From assembly GCF_017308075.1 (NCBI RefSeq), contig NZ_JAFKFX010000024.1:310001-374000 (forward strand): a stretch of DNA of 64,000 bases. The letters run 5' to 3'. Of this stretch, positions 19,048 to 28,162 are shown one piece after another. Positions within the stretch are counted from its first letter, which is position 1; each line of letters begins with the position of its first letter. A program made the translations under genes and the position numbers. Source of the DNA: Allobosea sp. Its GTDB lineage: Bacteria > Pseudomonadota > Alphaproteobacteria > Rhizobiales > Beijerinckiaceae. The notes under the pieces are model-generated. The model did no database searches. It had not been told where the DNA came from and was given only the letters and a program-made list of their open reading frames with translations.

Positions 19048-20238
19048 ATGGTCTCGCTCGGGGATACGCTGGACTGGCCATTCTTCGAAGCGCACCACCG
19101 CGACTTCGCCGAAAAGCTCGCGGCCTGGGCCGACACCACCCTGCCCGGCCTGCCGCATGACGATGTCGACGCCGCCTGCCGCGCCCGCGTCAAGGCGCTG
19201 GGCGAGGCCGGCTTCCTGCGCGCCGCGGTGCCGGCCGCCCATGGCGGCCTGCATGCCGCGCTCGATGTCCGCACGCTCTGCCTCGCCCGCGAAATTCTCG
19301 CCGCGCGCGACGGGCTCGCCGACTTCACCTTCGCCATGCAGGGCCTCGGCACCGGCTCGATCTCGATCGCCGGCAGCGATGCGATGCGACTGCGCATCCT
19401 GCCCGGCGTGCGCGATGGCAAGCGCATCGCCGCCTTTGCCCTCTCGGAGAAGGAGGCCGGTTCCGACGTCGCCGCGATGGCGACGACAGCGACCCCGGAC
19501 GGCAACGCACATATCCGCATCGATGGCGAGAAGACCTGGATCTCGAATGGCGGCATCGCCGACCATTACGTCGTCTTCGCCCGCTCCGGCGAGGCGCCGG
19601 GGGCCCGCGGCCTCTCGGCCTATCTGGTCGAGGCCGATACGCCAGGCCTCTCGATCGCCGAGCGCATCGACGTGATCGCGCCGCATCCGCTGGCGACCTT
19701 GCGCTTCGACGCCTGCCGCATCCCGCTGGAGAACCGTATCGGCGGGCCGGGCGACGGCTTCAAGGTCGCGATGGCGACGCTCGACATCTTCCGCTCGACG
19801 GTCGGCGCCGCGGCGCTCGGCTTCGCGCGGCGCGCCCTGCACGAGACGGTGAGCCACGCCAGTAGCCGCAAGCTGTTCGGCGGCACGCTCGGCGATCTCC
19901 AGCTTTCCCAGGCCGCCATCGCCGACAGCGCCGCGGAGGTTGATGCGGCCGCGCTGCTGGTCTACCGCGCCGCCTGGACCAAGGACCGCGGCGCGGCCCG
20001 TGTCACCCGCGAGGCGGCGCTCGCCAAGCTCGTCGCCACCGAGAACGCCCAGCGGGTCATCGACCGCGCCGTGCAGATCCATGGCGGGCTCGGCGTCACG
20101 CGCGGCGTCAAGGTCGAGGAGCTCTACCGCGAGATCAGGGCGCTGCGGATCTATGAGGGCGCGAGCGAGGTCCAGAAGATCGTGATCGCGCGGGACCTTC
20201 TGAAAAACACCGACGGACAGAACAAGGGCAAGATCTAG
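19048..20238 (+). CDS. Acyl-CoA dehydrogenase family protein
   Basis: 396 aa FAD enzyme. N-terminal helical domain, then [19 protein letters not shown] and [18 protein letters not shown] of the middle domain, then the C-terminal helical domain with [20 protein letters not shown] and [34 protein letters not shown], which is the typical ending. The Glu expected as catalytic base is in RIYEGASE. Its start is 1 bp past the hydratase stop. In this island it would desaturate the ring-derived CoA ester before cleavage. Confidence 0.93.
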   Translation: MVSLGDTLDWPFFEAHHRDFAEKLAAWADTTLPGLPHDDVDAACRARVKALGEAGFLRAAVPAAHGGLHAALDVRTLCLAREILAARDGLADFTFAMQGLGTGSISIAGSDAMRLRILPGVRDGKRIAAFALSEKEAGSDVAAMATTATPDGNAHIRIDGEKTWISNGGIADHYVVFARSGEAPGARGLSAYLVEADTPGLSIAERIDVIAPHPLATLRFDACRIPLENRIGGPGDGFKVAMATLDIFRSTVGAAALGFARRALHETVSHASSRKLFGGTLGDLQLSQAAIADSAAEVDAAALLVYRAAWTKDRGAARVTREAALAKLVATENAQRVIDRAVQIHGGLGVTRGVKVEELYREIRALRIYEGASEVQKIVIARDLLKNTDGQNKGKI

Positions 20239-20241
20239 CTC

Positions 20242-20362
20242 CAGCCCTCATCCTGAGGAGCCGCGAAAGCGGCGTCCCGACGGATGATCGGGGAGACTCC
20301 GGAACCAACCGGAGCATTCTTCGAGACGTGCTCCTGGGGGGCGCTCCTCAAGATGAGGGCTG
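20242..20362. repeat. Long palindromic intergenic repeat
   Basis: Arms 20242-20261 and 20343-20362 are 20 bp each and complementary at 19 positions (they begin CAGCCCTCAT and end ATGAGGGCTG). Inside is a perfect small hairpin, GCCGC-GAAA-GCGGC, at 20260-20273. This is the layout of REP-like palindromes found many times in Hyphomicrobiales genomes. It separates the acyl-CoA dehydrogenase from the CoA ligase and could end or stabilise the upstream transcript. Confidence 0.75.
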
Positions 20363-20393
20363 CGGATAAGACGAACAAAGCCAGGGGAACGAG

Positions 20394-22040
20394 ATGGGTA
20401 CCGCAGATCTCTTGCGGTCGGGACATGAGGACAGCTTTGCGCGCGACAACCTGCCGCCGCGCGAAAGCTGGCCGCGTCTCGACCTCGCGGCCGCCGGGCT
20501 GAGCTATCCCGAGCGGCTAAACGTGGTCACCGAGCTGGTCGACCGCCATGTCGCCGAGGGACGCGGCGACCGCCTCGCGGTGATCGGGCCGAGCGAGACC
20601 TGGAGCTATGTTCAGCTCGCCGAGACCGTGAACCGCATCGCCAATGTGCTCACCCGCGATCTCGGCCTCGTCCCCGGTCATCGCGTGCTGCTGCGTGCCG
20701 CCAACACGCCGATGATGGTCGCCACCTATCTCGCCGTGCTCAAGGCTGGCGGCGTCGCCGTCGCGACCATGCCGATGCTGCGCGCCGGCGAGCTCGCCTA
20801 TCCGATCCGCAAGGCGAGGATCGCTCTGGCACTCTGCGACCATCGCGTGGTCGACGATCTTAAATCAGCACAGGTGCTTGCACCTGAACTCTCGACCATC
20901 GTGTCATGGGGCGACGGCGAGCTCGAAGCCCTGATGGCCAAGCCCGGCTATGGTGAATTCGCCGCCGCCGACACGGCGCAGGACGATGTCTGCCTGATCG
21001 CCTTCACCTCGGGCACGACCGGCGAGCCCAAGGGCACCATGCATTTCCAGCGCGACCTCTTGGCGATCTGCGACAGCTATGGCGCGCGGGTGCTGCAGGC
21101 CTCGCCCGATGACCGCTTCATCGGCTCGCCGCCACTCGCCTTCACCTTCGGCCTCGGCGGCATCGTGCTGTTCCCGCTGCGCATAGGCGCGGCCATCGTC
21201 CTGCCGGAGAAAACCGCGCCGGCCGATCTTGCGGCCGCGATCGAGCAACACCGCGCCAGTGTCTGCTTCACCGCGCCGACCGCCTATCGCGCCATGCTCG
21301 CCCAGGCCGGAGCGCGCGACCTCTCCTCGCTGCGCATCTGCGTCTCCGCCGGCGAGACGCTGCCGAAGGCGACCTTCGAGGCCTGGCAGGCCAAGACCGG
21401 GCTGCCGCTGATGGACGGCATCGGCGCGACCGAGATGCTGCACATCTTCATCGGTGCGCCCCGCGACAGGATCAGGCCTGGCGCGACCGGGCTGCCGGTG
21501 CCGGGCTACGAGGCCAGGATCGTCGACGAGGAGGGCAAGGAGGTGCCGGACGGCACGCCTGGGCGCCTGGCCGTACGCGGGCCGACCGGCTGCCGCTATC
21601 TCGCCGACAGCCGCCAGACCCGCTATGTCGAGAATGGCTGGAACATCACCGGCGACACCTATCTGCGCGATGCCGACGGCTATTTCTGGTACCAGGCCCG
21701 CTCGGACGACATGATCGTCTCGGCCGGCTACAACATCGCCGGTCCCGAGGTCGAGGCCTGCCTGATCGCGCATGAGGCGGTGGCCGAATGCGGCGTCGTC
21801 GGTGCGCCCTGCCCGGATCGCGGCCAGATCGTCAAAGCCTATGTCCTGCTGCGGCCCGGCTTCACCGCCGACGCAGCACTTGCCAAGGCCCTGCAGAACC
21901 ACGTCAAGGCGATGATCGCGCCCTACAAATACCCGCGCGCCATCGCCTTCGTGACCAGCCTGCCGAAGACGTCCACCGGAAAGCTGCAGCGTTTCGCGCT
22001 GCGCGAGATGGCGCGGGCCGAAGCCGCCGCCGCTTCGTAG
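20394..22040 (+). CDS. Aryl-CoA ligase (benzoate/2-aminobenzoate-CoA ligase family)
   Basis: 548 aa ATP-dependent acid:CoA ligase. Motifs of the ANL superfamily in order: P-loop IAFTSGTTGEPKGTMHF, A5-like GIGATEMLHIFIG, A7 NITGDTYLRDADGYFWYQAR, A8 DDMIVSAGYNIAGPEVE and the catalytic Lys of PKTSTGKLQRFALRE. Its closest named relatives, by memory of motif spelling, are benzoate-, 4-hydroxybenzoate- and 2-aminobenzoate-CoA ligases. It activates the acid that the divergent monooxygenase then uses. A good ribosome-binding site (AGGGGAACGAG) precedes the ATG. It lies 155 bp after the dehydrogenase, beyond the palindromic repeat, so it may have its own promoter. Confidence 0.9.
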   Translation: MGTADLLRSGHEDSFARDNLPPRESWPRLDLAAAGLSYPERLNVVTELVDRHVAEGRGDRLAVIGPSETWSYVQLAETVNRIANVLTRDLGLVPGHRVLLRAANTPMMVATYLAVLKAGGVAVATMPMLRAGELAYPIRKARIALALCDHRVVDDLKSAQVLAPELSTIVSWGDGELEALMAKPGYGEFAAADTAQDDVCLIAFTSGTTGEPKGTMHFQRDLLAICDSYGARVLQASPDDRFIGSPPLAFTFGLGGIVLFPLRIGAAIVLPEKTAPADLAAAIEQHRASVCFTAPTAYRAMLAQAGARDLSSLRICVSAGETLPKATFEAWQAKTGLPLMDGIGATEMLHIFIGAPRDRIRPGATGLPVPGYEARIVDEEGKEVPDGTPGRLAVRGPTGCRYLADSRQTRYVENGWNITGDTYLRDADGYFWYQARSDDMIVSAGYNIAGPEVEACLIAHEAVAECGVVGAPCPDRGQIVKAYVLLRPGFTADAALAKALQNHVKAMIAPYKYPRAIAFVTSLPKTSTGKLQRFALREMARAEAAAAS

Positions 22041-22147
22041 CCCGCCTTGATAATGAGAGCCTTTGCCGTCGCTTCATCCGCCATTCCGGTGTTTAGCTCC
22101 AGCCGCGATGACGAAGCGATGACGCCATGACCAGACAGGACCACGCC

Positions 22148-22579
22148 ATGACCAGCGGCTTGCCGCCTTCCGACCTCGCCACGCGCAAGCCCCGTCCCGT
22201 CCTGCCGGATGGCTGGCCGCAGCCACGCGGCTACGCCAACGGCATGATCGCCCAGGGAAAAGTCCTGACCACGGGCGGCCTCGTCGGCTGGGATGAGAAC
22301 GGCGTCTTCGCCAAGGATTTCCTCGGCCAGGTCGGCCAGACGCTCGCCAATATCAGGGCGGTCGTCGAAGCCGGCGGCGGCGAGGTCAGCGACATCATGC
22401 GCCTGACCTGGTACGTCACCGATATCGAGGCCTATCGTGGCTGCCTAGCCGAGCTCGGCCCGGTCTACCGCGCCCATCTCGGCCGGCATTTCCCGGCCAT
22501 GGCGGTCGTCGCCGTCTCGGCCCTGGTCGAGCCCGAGGCTATGGTCGAAATCGAGGCGACGGCAGTGCTGGCGGACTGA
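22148..22579 (+). CDS. Rid family protein of the aryl-CoA island
   Basis: 143 aa from the ATG at 22148, preceded by AGGA; an in-frame ATG at 22127 is the alternative. Rid/YjgF fold: GYANGMIAQGKVLTTGGLVGWDENG, a central TLANIRAVVEAGGGEVSDIMRLTWYVTD and the C-terminal HFPAMAVVAVSALVEPEAMVEIEATAVL. RidA itself hydrolyses reactive enamines/imines. An enamine-removing role would make sense in a 2-aminobenzoyl-CoA pathway, where loss of the amino group passes through an imine, so this gene favours the anthranilate reading of the island. Confidence 0.88.
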   Translation: MTSGLPPSDLATRKPRPVLPDGWPQPRGYANGMIAQGKVLTTGGLVGWDENGVFAKDFLGQVGQTLANIRAVVEAGGGEVSDIMRLTWYVTDIEAYRGCLAELGPVYRAHLGRHFPAMAVVAVSALVEPEAMVEIEATAVLAD

Positions 22580-22620
22580 GAGGGCTCAGCCGGCCTCTCC
22601 AAGCTGATCACGGCGTGCGG

Positions 22621-22638
22621 ACGGCGCAGCCGCGCCGT
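22621..22638. terminator. Hairpin between convergent Rid and iolB genes
   Basis: Arms ACGGCGC/GCGCCGT with a 4-nt loop lie between the two stops. A second GC-rich stem (22661-22677) overlaps the iolB stop. Neither has a U-run. They may serve as transcript ends for the convergent operons. Confidence 0.35.
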
Positions 22639-22675
22639 TCCCGGATAGACCGGCAGGCGTGAGCGCGCCGCGCGC

Positions 22676-23479
22676 TCAGCGCGGCATCAGCCAGTCATGC
22701 GCGGGATCGTTGGCGAATTTCCAGATCCGCTTCGGCCCTGCCATCACATTGAGGTAATAGAGATCGTAGCCATGCGGCGCGCCGACGGGGTGGTAGCCCC
22801 TCGGCACGAGCACGACATCGCCATTCTCGAAGCTCATGGTTTCGTCGAGCGAGCGATCATCGGTGTAGACGCGCTGGAAGCCGAAACCCTGCGGCGGGTT
22901 GAGCCGGTGATAATAGGTCTCCTCCAACTGCGACTCGTCAGGCAGCCGGTCCTCGTCATGCTTGTGCGGCGGATAACTCGACCAGTTTCCGGCCGGGGTA
23001 ATCACCTCGACCACGAGGAGCCCGTCGGCAGCCTCGGTTTCGGGGAGGATGTTGCGGACATGTCGGACATTGCTGCCCTCACCACGGGTCAGGCAGCCGA
23101 CATCGGACGGCGCGATGACCCTTGCGGGCCGAACGTTCGCGATACCAGGCGCCGAGCAGATCGCAAACTCGCACGGTCCCCGCGCAGCCACGCTCCAGGC
23201 CGAGCCGGCCGGGACATAAAGCGACCAGGGATCGGGCTCGAAGGGCGAGGTGCGGCCACCGATGACCCCGCAATCCTGGCCGTCGGCCCGGGCTGCGAGC
23301 TTGCCCGAGAGCAGGACGAGGCAATGCTCGCGCTCGCCGGTCTCGCGCGACAGGGTCTGACCGTCGGCGAGGCGGTGGACGGCGAAGCCGACATGGCCCC
23401 AGCTCGCCGACTCCGGCGTGATCTCGTGGACGCAGCCATCGGCATCAGGGGTCCGCGGTTTCACCAGCAATTTCGACAT
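22676..23479 (-). CDS. iolB: 5-deoxy-glucuronate isomerase IolB
   Basis: Converts 5-deoxy-glucuronate to 2-deoxy-5-keto-gluconate in myo-inositol catabolism. 267 aa, the normal length, double cupin fold. Metal-binding residues are visible in SSYPPHKHDED and in the later EETYYHRLNPPQGFGFQRVYTDD and PRGYHPVGAPHGYDLYYLNVMAG. Last gene of the leftward iol operon, 13 bp after iolE. Confidence 0.96.
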   Translation of the reverse strand: MSKLLVKPRTPDADGCVHEITPESASWGHVGFAVHRLADGQTLSRETGEREHCLVLLSGKLAARADGQDCGVIGGRTSPFEPDPWSLYVPAGSAWSVAARGPCEFAICSAPGIANVRPARVIAPSDVGCLTRGEGSNVRHVRNILPETEAADGLLVVEVITPAGNWSSYPPHKHDEDRLPDESQLEETYYHRLNPPQGFGFQRVYTDDRSLDETMSFENGDVVLVPRGYHPVGAPHGYDLYYLNVMAGPKRIWKFANDPAHDWLMPR

Positions 23480-23492
23480 GGCGATCCCGGGC

Positions 23493-24392
23493 TCAAACGA
23501 GCCCGGCCTCCTTCAGGCTCGCTTCGAGATGGGCGACGCCCTTCTTGGCATAGGTCAAAGGATGGGCTTTTTCGGGATCCTGCTCGGCCTCGACGACGAC
23601 CCAGCCGGAATAGCCGGGCAGCGCCTTGAACACCGCAGGGTAGTCGACCATGCCGTCGCCCGGCACGGTGTAGACGCCGAGATCGGTACCCTTGCCGAGG
23701 ATCGCGTCGAGGAAGCTCCAGTCTTCCGCCCTCGCCTGCTCCATCACAGCCTTACGCACATCCTTGGCATGGACATGGCTGATGCGGGCGCGATAGCGCT
23801 GCGCCAGCTTGACCGGATCGGCTCCGCCCCAGGTCGCGTGGCCGGTGTCGAGCAGCAGATGCGCCGCCTCGCCGGTCGCCGCCATGAAGGCGTCGATATC
23901 GGCCTCGCTCTCGACGATCGTGCCCATATGGTGGTGGTAGACCAGCCGGATGCCCTCGGCGAGCGCGCGCTCGGCGACTTCGGTGATCCGCTCTCCGAAC
24001 TGCGCCCAATCACCCGGCGCCATCACCGGGCGCTGCGACAAGGGCTTGCTGCGGTCGCCATGGATCGCATTCGAGGTCTCGGCGAAGACCAGCACGTTCG
24101 AGCCCATCGCCTTGAGCAGGTCGAGATGCGGGCGCAGATGCTTCATCTCCTCGTCCGCGTCGCGCTCCAGCAATTCGGCCGAATACCAGCCGGAGATGCA
24201 GGCCATGCCGAAGGGCGCGAGCGCCGCCTTCAGGGCCTTGGGCTCGCGCGGAAACTTGTGGCCGAGCTCCATGCCGACGAAGCCGGCCTCCCGAGCCTCC
24301 GCCAGGCAGGTTTCGAGCGGCGTCGCGCCGCCGATGTCCTGCAGATCGTCATTCGACCAGCCGATGGGGTTGGCGCCGATGCGGATAGGCAT
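23493..24392 (-). CDS. iolE: myo-Inosose-2 dehydratase IolE
   Basis: Dehydrates 2-keto-myo-inositol (inosose) to the trihydroxycyclohexane dione. 299 aa TIM barrel of the AP endonuclease 2 family. It begins with IGANPIGWSNDDLQDIGG, typical of IolE, and contains the metal and substrate residues in LVYHHHMGTIVE, LLLDTGHATWGG and ISHVHAKDVR. It is followed by iolB (13 bp) and preceded by iolD (15 bp). Confidence 0.96.
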   Translation of the reverse strand: MPIRIGANPIGWSNDDLQDIGGATPLETCLAEAREAGFVGMELGHKFPREPKALKAALAPFGMACISGWYSAELLERDADEEMKHLRPHLDLLKAMGSNVLVFAETSNAIHGDRSKPLSQRPVMAPGDWAQFGERITEVAERALAEGIRLVYHHHMGTIVESEADIDAFMAATGEAAHLLLDTGHATWGGADPVKLAQRYRARISHVHAKDVRKAVMEQARAEDWSFLDAILGKGTDLGVYTVPGDGMVDYPAVFKALPGYSGWVVVEAEQDPEKAHPLTYAKKGVAHLEASLKEAGLV

Positions 24393-24407
24393 GTCGTCCT
24401 CTTTGAC

Positions 24408-26249
24408 TCAGTTGTCGCGCGCAGCGAGCGCGCCGTCATAGCGCTGGCGCGCCGCCTTGACCTCGTCGCGAACCGAAACCTCGGGCACCGCGACATCCCA
24501 CCAGTGACCGCCGGCATCGGTCGAGATCAGCGGATCGGTGTCGATCACGATGACACTGGTCCGATCGTGGCCGCGGGCCTCCGCGAGTGCGGTTTCCAGC
24601 TCAACCAGGCTCGCGACCTTGCGCGAAATCGCTCCCATCGAACCAGCATGCGCGGCGAAATCGACCTCCGGAAGCACCTCGTGCCGGGCATCGCGTAGCA
24701 GGTTGTTGAAGGAGGCGCCGCCGGTCGCGTTCTGCAGGCGGTTGATGCAGCCAAAACCCCGGTTGTCGAGCACGACGATGGTGAGCTTGATCCCGAGCAT
24801 GACCGAGGTCGCGATCTCGGAGTTCATCATCAGATAGGAGCCGTCGCCGACCATGACGACGACCTCCCGGGCGGGGTCGGCGAGCTTGGCCCCGAGGCCA
24901 CCAGCGATCTCGTAGCCCATGCAGGAATAGCCGTATTCCATGTGGTAGCCACCCGGCGCGCCGGCTTGCCAGAGCTTGTGCAATTCGCCAGGCAGGCCGC
25001 CGGCGGCGCAGAGCACGACGTCGCTCGCCCGGCTCTGGCGCTGTACCGCGCCGATCACCTGCGCATCGCTCGGCAACGCTGCATCGCCGGCTGCGATATA
25101 GCGGGCGGCGGTGGCGAGCCAGGCATCGCGCGAGGCCTGCACCTGCTCCGTCCAGTCAGACGGTGCCCGCCAGCCCGCCAGCGCTTCCTCCAACTCGGCG
25201 AGCCCCGCCCCGGCATCGGCGACGAGCGGCTGCGCGCCATGCTTGCCGGCGTCGAAGGCTTGGGTGTTCAGCCCGATGATCCGGCAGTCCGGATCGGCGA
25301 AGAGCGCGCGCGACCCCGTGGTGAAATCCTGCAGGCGCGTGCCGACCGCGAGCACGACATCGGCGCTCTTCGCGGCATCGTTGGCGACGCCGGTGCCGGT
25401 GACGCCGATCGCGCCGAGATTGAGCGGGTGGTCATGCGGCAAAGCGCTCTTTCCGGCCTGCGTCTCGGCACTCGGAACGCCGTGCGCCAGACAGAAGCGG
25501 GCGAGTTCGCCCTCAGCCTCGCTGTAGAGCACGCCGCCGCCGGCGACGACCAGCGGGCGCCTTGCCCCTTTCAGCAGCGCGACCGCCTGCGCCAACTCCT
25601 GCTCGTCGGGCCGTGCCCGGCGCGGCTGCCAGATCCGCTCGGCGAAGAAGCTTTCCGGATAGTCGAAGGCTTCCGTCTGCACATCCTGGCAGAGAGCCAA
25701 GGTCACCGGGCCGCAGTCGGACGGATCGGTCAGCACCTGCATCGCCCGCTCGAAGGCGGGGATCAGCTGCTCCGGCCGGGTGATCCTGTCGAAATAGCGC
25801 GAGACGGGCTTAAAGCAGTCATTGGCGGAGACGGTGCCATCGCCGAAATCCTCGATCTGCTGCAGCACCGGATCGGGCCGGCGTCCGGCGAAGACGTCGC
25901 CGGGCAGCAGCAGCAATGGCAGGCGGTTGACATGGGCGACCGCAGCCGCCGTCACCATATTGGTCGCGCCCGGCCCGATCGAGCTCGTCACCGCCATCAT
26001 CCGGCGCCGGCGCGAAGCCTTGGCGAAGGCGATCGCGGCATGCGCCATCGCCTGCTCGTTATGGGCGCGCAATGTCGGCAGGATGTCGCGGGCGCCATGC
26101 AGAGCCTCGCCGAGCCCGGCGACATTGCCATGGCCGAAGATCGCCCAGACGCCGGCGAAGAGCGGCAGGGCCCGTCCGCCGACGCGTGTCTTCTGCGCCG
26201 CCATCGCGGCGACGAGCGCCTGCGCCATGGTGAGCCTGATCGTGGCCAT
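24408..26249 (-). CDS. iolD: 3D-(3,5/4)-trihydroxycyclohexane-1,2-dione hydrolase IolD
   Basis: Thiamine-diphosphate enzyme that opens the ring of the dione to 5-deoxy-glucuronate. 613 aa with the three acetolactate-synthase-like domains: N-terminal PYR domain (FGHGNVAGLGEAL, SSIGPGATNMVTAAAVAHVNRLPLL), central domain around VLAVGTRLQDFTTG, and C-terminal PP domain with the GDG-N motif in VVMVGDGSYLMMNSEIATS and VLDNRGFGCINRLQ. Length matches the family. Middle of the iolRCDEB operon. Confidence 0.96.
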   Translation of the reverse strand: MATIRLTMAQALVAAMAAQKTRVGGRALPLFAGVWAIFGHGNVAGLGEALHGARDILPTLRAHNEQAMAHAAIAFAKASRRRRMMAVTSSIGPGATNMVTAAAVAHVNRLPLLLLPGDVFAGRRPDPVLQQIEDFGDGTVSANDCFKPVSRYFDRITRPEQLIPAFERAMQVLTDPSDCGPVTLALCQDVQTEAFDYPESFFAERIWQPRRARPDEQELAQAVALLKGARRPLVVAGGGVLYSEAEGELARFCLAHGVPSAETQAGKSALPHDHPLNLGAIGVTGTGVANDAAKSADVVLAVGTRLQDFTTGSRALFADPDCRIIGLNTQAFDAGKHGAQPLVADAGAGLAELEEALAGWRAPSDWTEQVQASRDAWLATAARYIAAGDAALPSDAQVIGAVQRQSRASDVVLCAAGGLPGELHKLWQAGAPGGYHMEYGYSCMGYEIAGGLGAKLADPAREVVVMVGDGSYLMMNSEIATSVMLGIKLTIVVLDNRGFGCINRLQNATGGASFNNLLRDARHEVLPEVDFAAHAGSMGAISRKVASLVELETALAEARGHDRTSVIVIDTDPLISTDAGGHWWDVAVPEVSVRDEVKAARQRYDGALAARDN

Positions 26250-26260
26250 CGCCGTTCTCC

Positions 26261-28162
26261 TCAGCCGCGCTGCCAGGCGCCGACCAACTGGCCGAAGCGC
26301 TCGGCCATCATCGCGGTCGCCGCCTCGTCATCGAGCTTGCCGGCAAGCCAGCCGCGCGCCGCATCGCCGAAGATCGTTCGGCCGACGGCAAAACCCTTCA
26401 CCGTGCTCGCGCCCTTGGCCAGCCGGAAAGCGGCTTCCAGCTCGGCGGCCGGCGCATCGAGGCCGAGCAGCACGACGCCGCGGCAATAGGGATCATTCTC
26501 TGCAATCGCGGCATCGACCGCAGCCCAGGCCGCTGCGCTCGGCTGGCCTTCCAGCTTCCACCAGTCGGGCTTGATGCCGATCTCGTAGAGCCGGCGCATG
26601 ACGCTCGCCATGGTGTCGTCGCCGACCGACCCGTTCTTGGAGCAGATGATCTCGACCAGTAGCTCGCGGCCGACCTGCCGGCAGGCCAGAGCGGCACGCT
26701 TCAGCGTCGCCTCCTGCCCGGCCTTGAGCGCCGCATCATCGTCGGGATGATAGAAGACCAGCACCTTGGCGATGTGATCGACCGGCCATTCGTTCAGCGT
26801 CGCCCCGAGCGAACCGTCAGCGTCGGTCTCGAGGCGCAGCGGCCGCGAGCCCGGGACTTCGAGCGGCCGGGCGATCCAGAAACCGTGATCGCCGGCGCGG
26901 AACAGCGCCTCGCGGCCATAGCGCCCATCGAGCAGCATGCCGAAGCCTGTAGCGCCCTTCGCAACCCGCGCGGCGGCACCGACGGCGAGCCGCTTGAAGG
27001 CGGGAATGCGCTCGCGTGGTACACCCGCCTCGTCCGCCATCGCCTCGACCTGGGCGCGGTGATCGATGGCGAGCGCCATCAGCGTTTCGGCCTGTGGCCG
27101 GCGTGTCGTCGCCCAGTGGACATGGTTGATCGCCACGTCATGGCGTAGCGCCCGGTGCGGCGAGCCATGCTGCAGGAAGAACTGCAATTCGGCGAAGGTC
27201 GGGCTCTCCGGCGAGCAGAGCAGGCGCGAGACGGCGAAGGCGCCGCAGGCATTGGCCCATTTGCAGCAGGTCTCGACCGGCTCGCCGCGGAGCCAGCCGC
27301 GCAGGAAACCGGACATGAAGGCGTCGCCCGCCCCCAGCACATTGTAAACCTCGACCGGGAAGCCCGGGCCCTTGATGCCGTCCTCGATTGTTTCTGGGAT
27401 GGCTCCAGGGAAAACCACACACCCCATCGGGCCGCGCTTGCAGACGATGGTCGCCCGGCTCAGCGCGCGGATGTTGCGGATCGCGGCGAGCGTGTCCTCC
27501 GAGCCGCCGGCGGCGTGCAATTCCTCCTCGGTGCCGACGATCAGGTCGCAATCGGGCAGGATCGCCTGGAGATGCTGGGTGACGGTGTCTGAGCGGATAT
27601 AGCGCTCCTCGCCCGCGGCATGGCCGGCGAGCCCCCAGAGATTGGGCCGGTAGTCGACATCGAACACGACCTTGCGGCCGTGCCTGCGGGCAAGCGCGAT
27701 CGCCTTCTTCTGCGCCTTCGCCGCATTCGGGATCGCGAAATGCGTGCCGGTGACGACCACCGCCCTCGCCGAGGCGATGAAATCCTCGTCGATTTCGCTC
27801 TCGTCGAGCGCTGCATCGGCGCAGTCGGTACGGTAGAAGATCAGCGGGAAGGTCTTCTCGTCGCGCACACCGAGAATCACCAGCGCGGTCAGGCGCTTGC
27901 GGTCGACGACGACGCCCCTGGTGTCGACGCCTTCGCGCTGCAATTGCTCCAGGATGAAGCGGCCCATCTGCTCGTCGCCGACGCGGGTGATCACCGCCGA
28001 TTTCAGGCCGAGTCTCGCCGTGCCGATGGCGATATTGGTCGGGCAGCCGCCGACCGCCTTGGAGAAACTCGCCATGTCCTCGAGCCGGCCGCCGATCTGC
28101 TGGCCGTAGAGGTCGACCGAGGAGCGGCCGATGCTGATCAGGTCGAGCACGGGGTCAGACAT
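26261..28162 (-). CDS. iolC: Fused 5-dehydro-2-deoxygluconokinase / DUF2090 aldolase-like protein IolC
   Basis: 633 aa. Residues 1-330 are a PfkB-type kinase with DLISIGRSSVDLYGQQIGG at the start and the ATP/catalytic motif NVLGAGDAFMSGFLRGWL, which phosphorylates 2-deoxy-5-keto-gluconate. Residues 335-633 are a DUF2090 domain (HVHWATTRRPQAETLMALAIDHRAQ, VLGLDAPAAELEAAF-like C-terminus) related to TIM-barrel aldolases. The fusion is recurrent in alphaproteobacteria and carries both kinase and presumed 5-dehydro-2-deoxyphosphogluconate aldolase function, which would explain the absence of a separate iolJ here. It overlaps the iolR stop by 8 bp. Confidence 0.94.
   Translation of the reverse strand: MSDPVLDLISIGRSSVDLYGQQIGGRLEDMASFSKAVGGCPTNIAIGTARLGLKSAVITRVGDEQMGRFILEQLQREGVDTRGVVVDRKRLTALVILGVRDEKTFPLIFYRTDCADAALDESEIDEDFIASARAVVVTGTHFAIPNAAKAQKKAIALARRHGRKVVFDVDYRPNLWGLAGHAAGEERYIRSDTVTQHLQAILPDCDLIVGTEEELHAAGGSEDTLAAIRNIRALSRATIVCKRGPMGCVVFPGAIPETIEDGIKGPGFPVEVYNVLGAGDAFMSGFLRGWLRGEPVETCCKWANACGAFAVSRLLCSPESPTFAELQFFLQHGSPHRALRHDVAINHVHWATTRRPQAETLMALAIDHRAQVEAMADEAGVPRERIPAFKRLAVGAAARVAKGATGFGMLLDGRYGREALFRAGDHGFWIARPLEVPGSRPLRLETDADGSLGATLNEWPVDHIAKVLVFYHPDDDAALKAGQEATLKRAALACRQVGRELLVEIICSKNGSVGDDTMASVMRRLYEIGIKPDWWKLEGQPSAAAWAAVDAAIAENDPYCRGVVLLGLDAPAAELEAAFRLAKGASTVKGFAVGRTIFGDAARGWLAGKLDDEAATAMMAERFGQLVGAWQRG

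Noticed and set aside
17649..19556. Long antisense frame over marR, hydratase and dehydrogenase
   Set aside because: No motifs and strong conserved genes on the plus strand.
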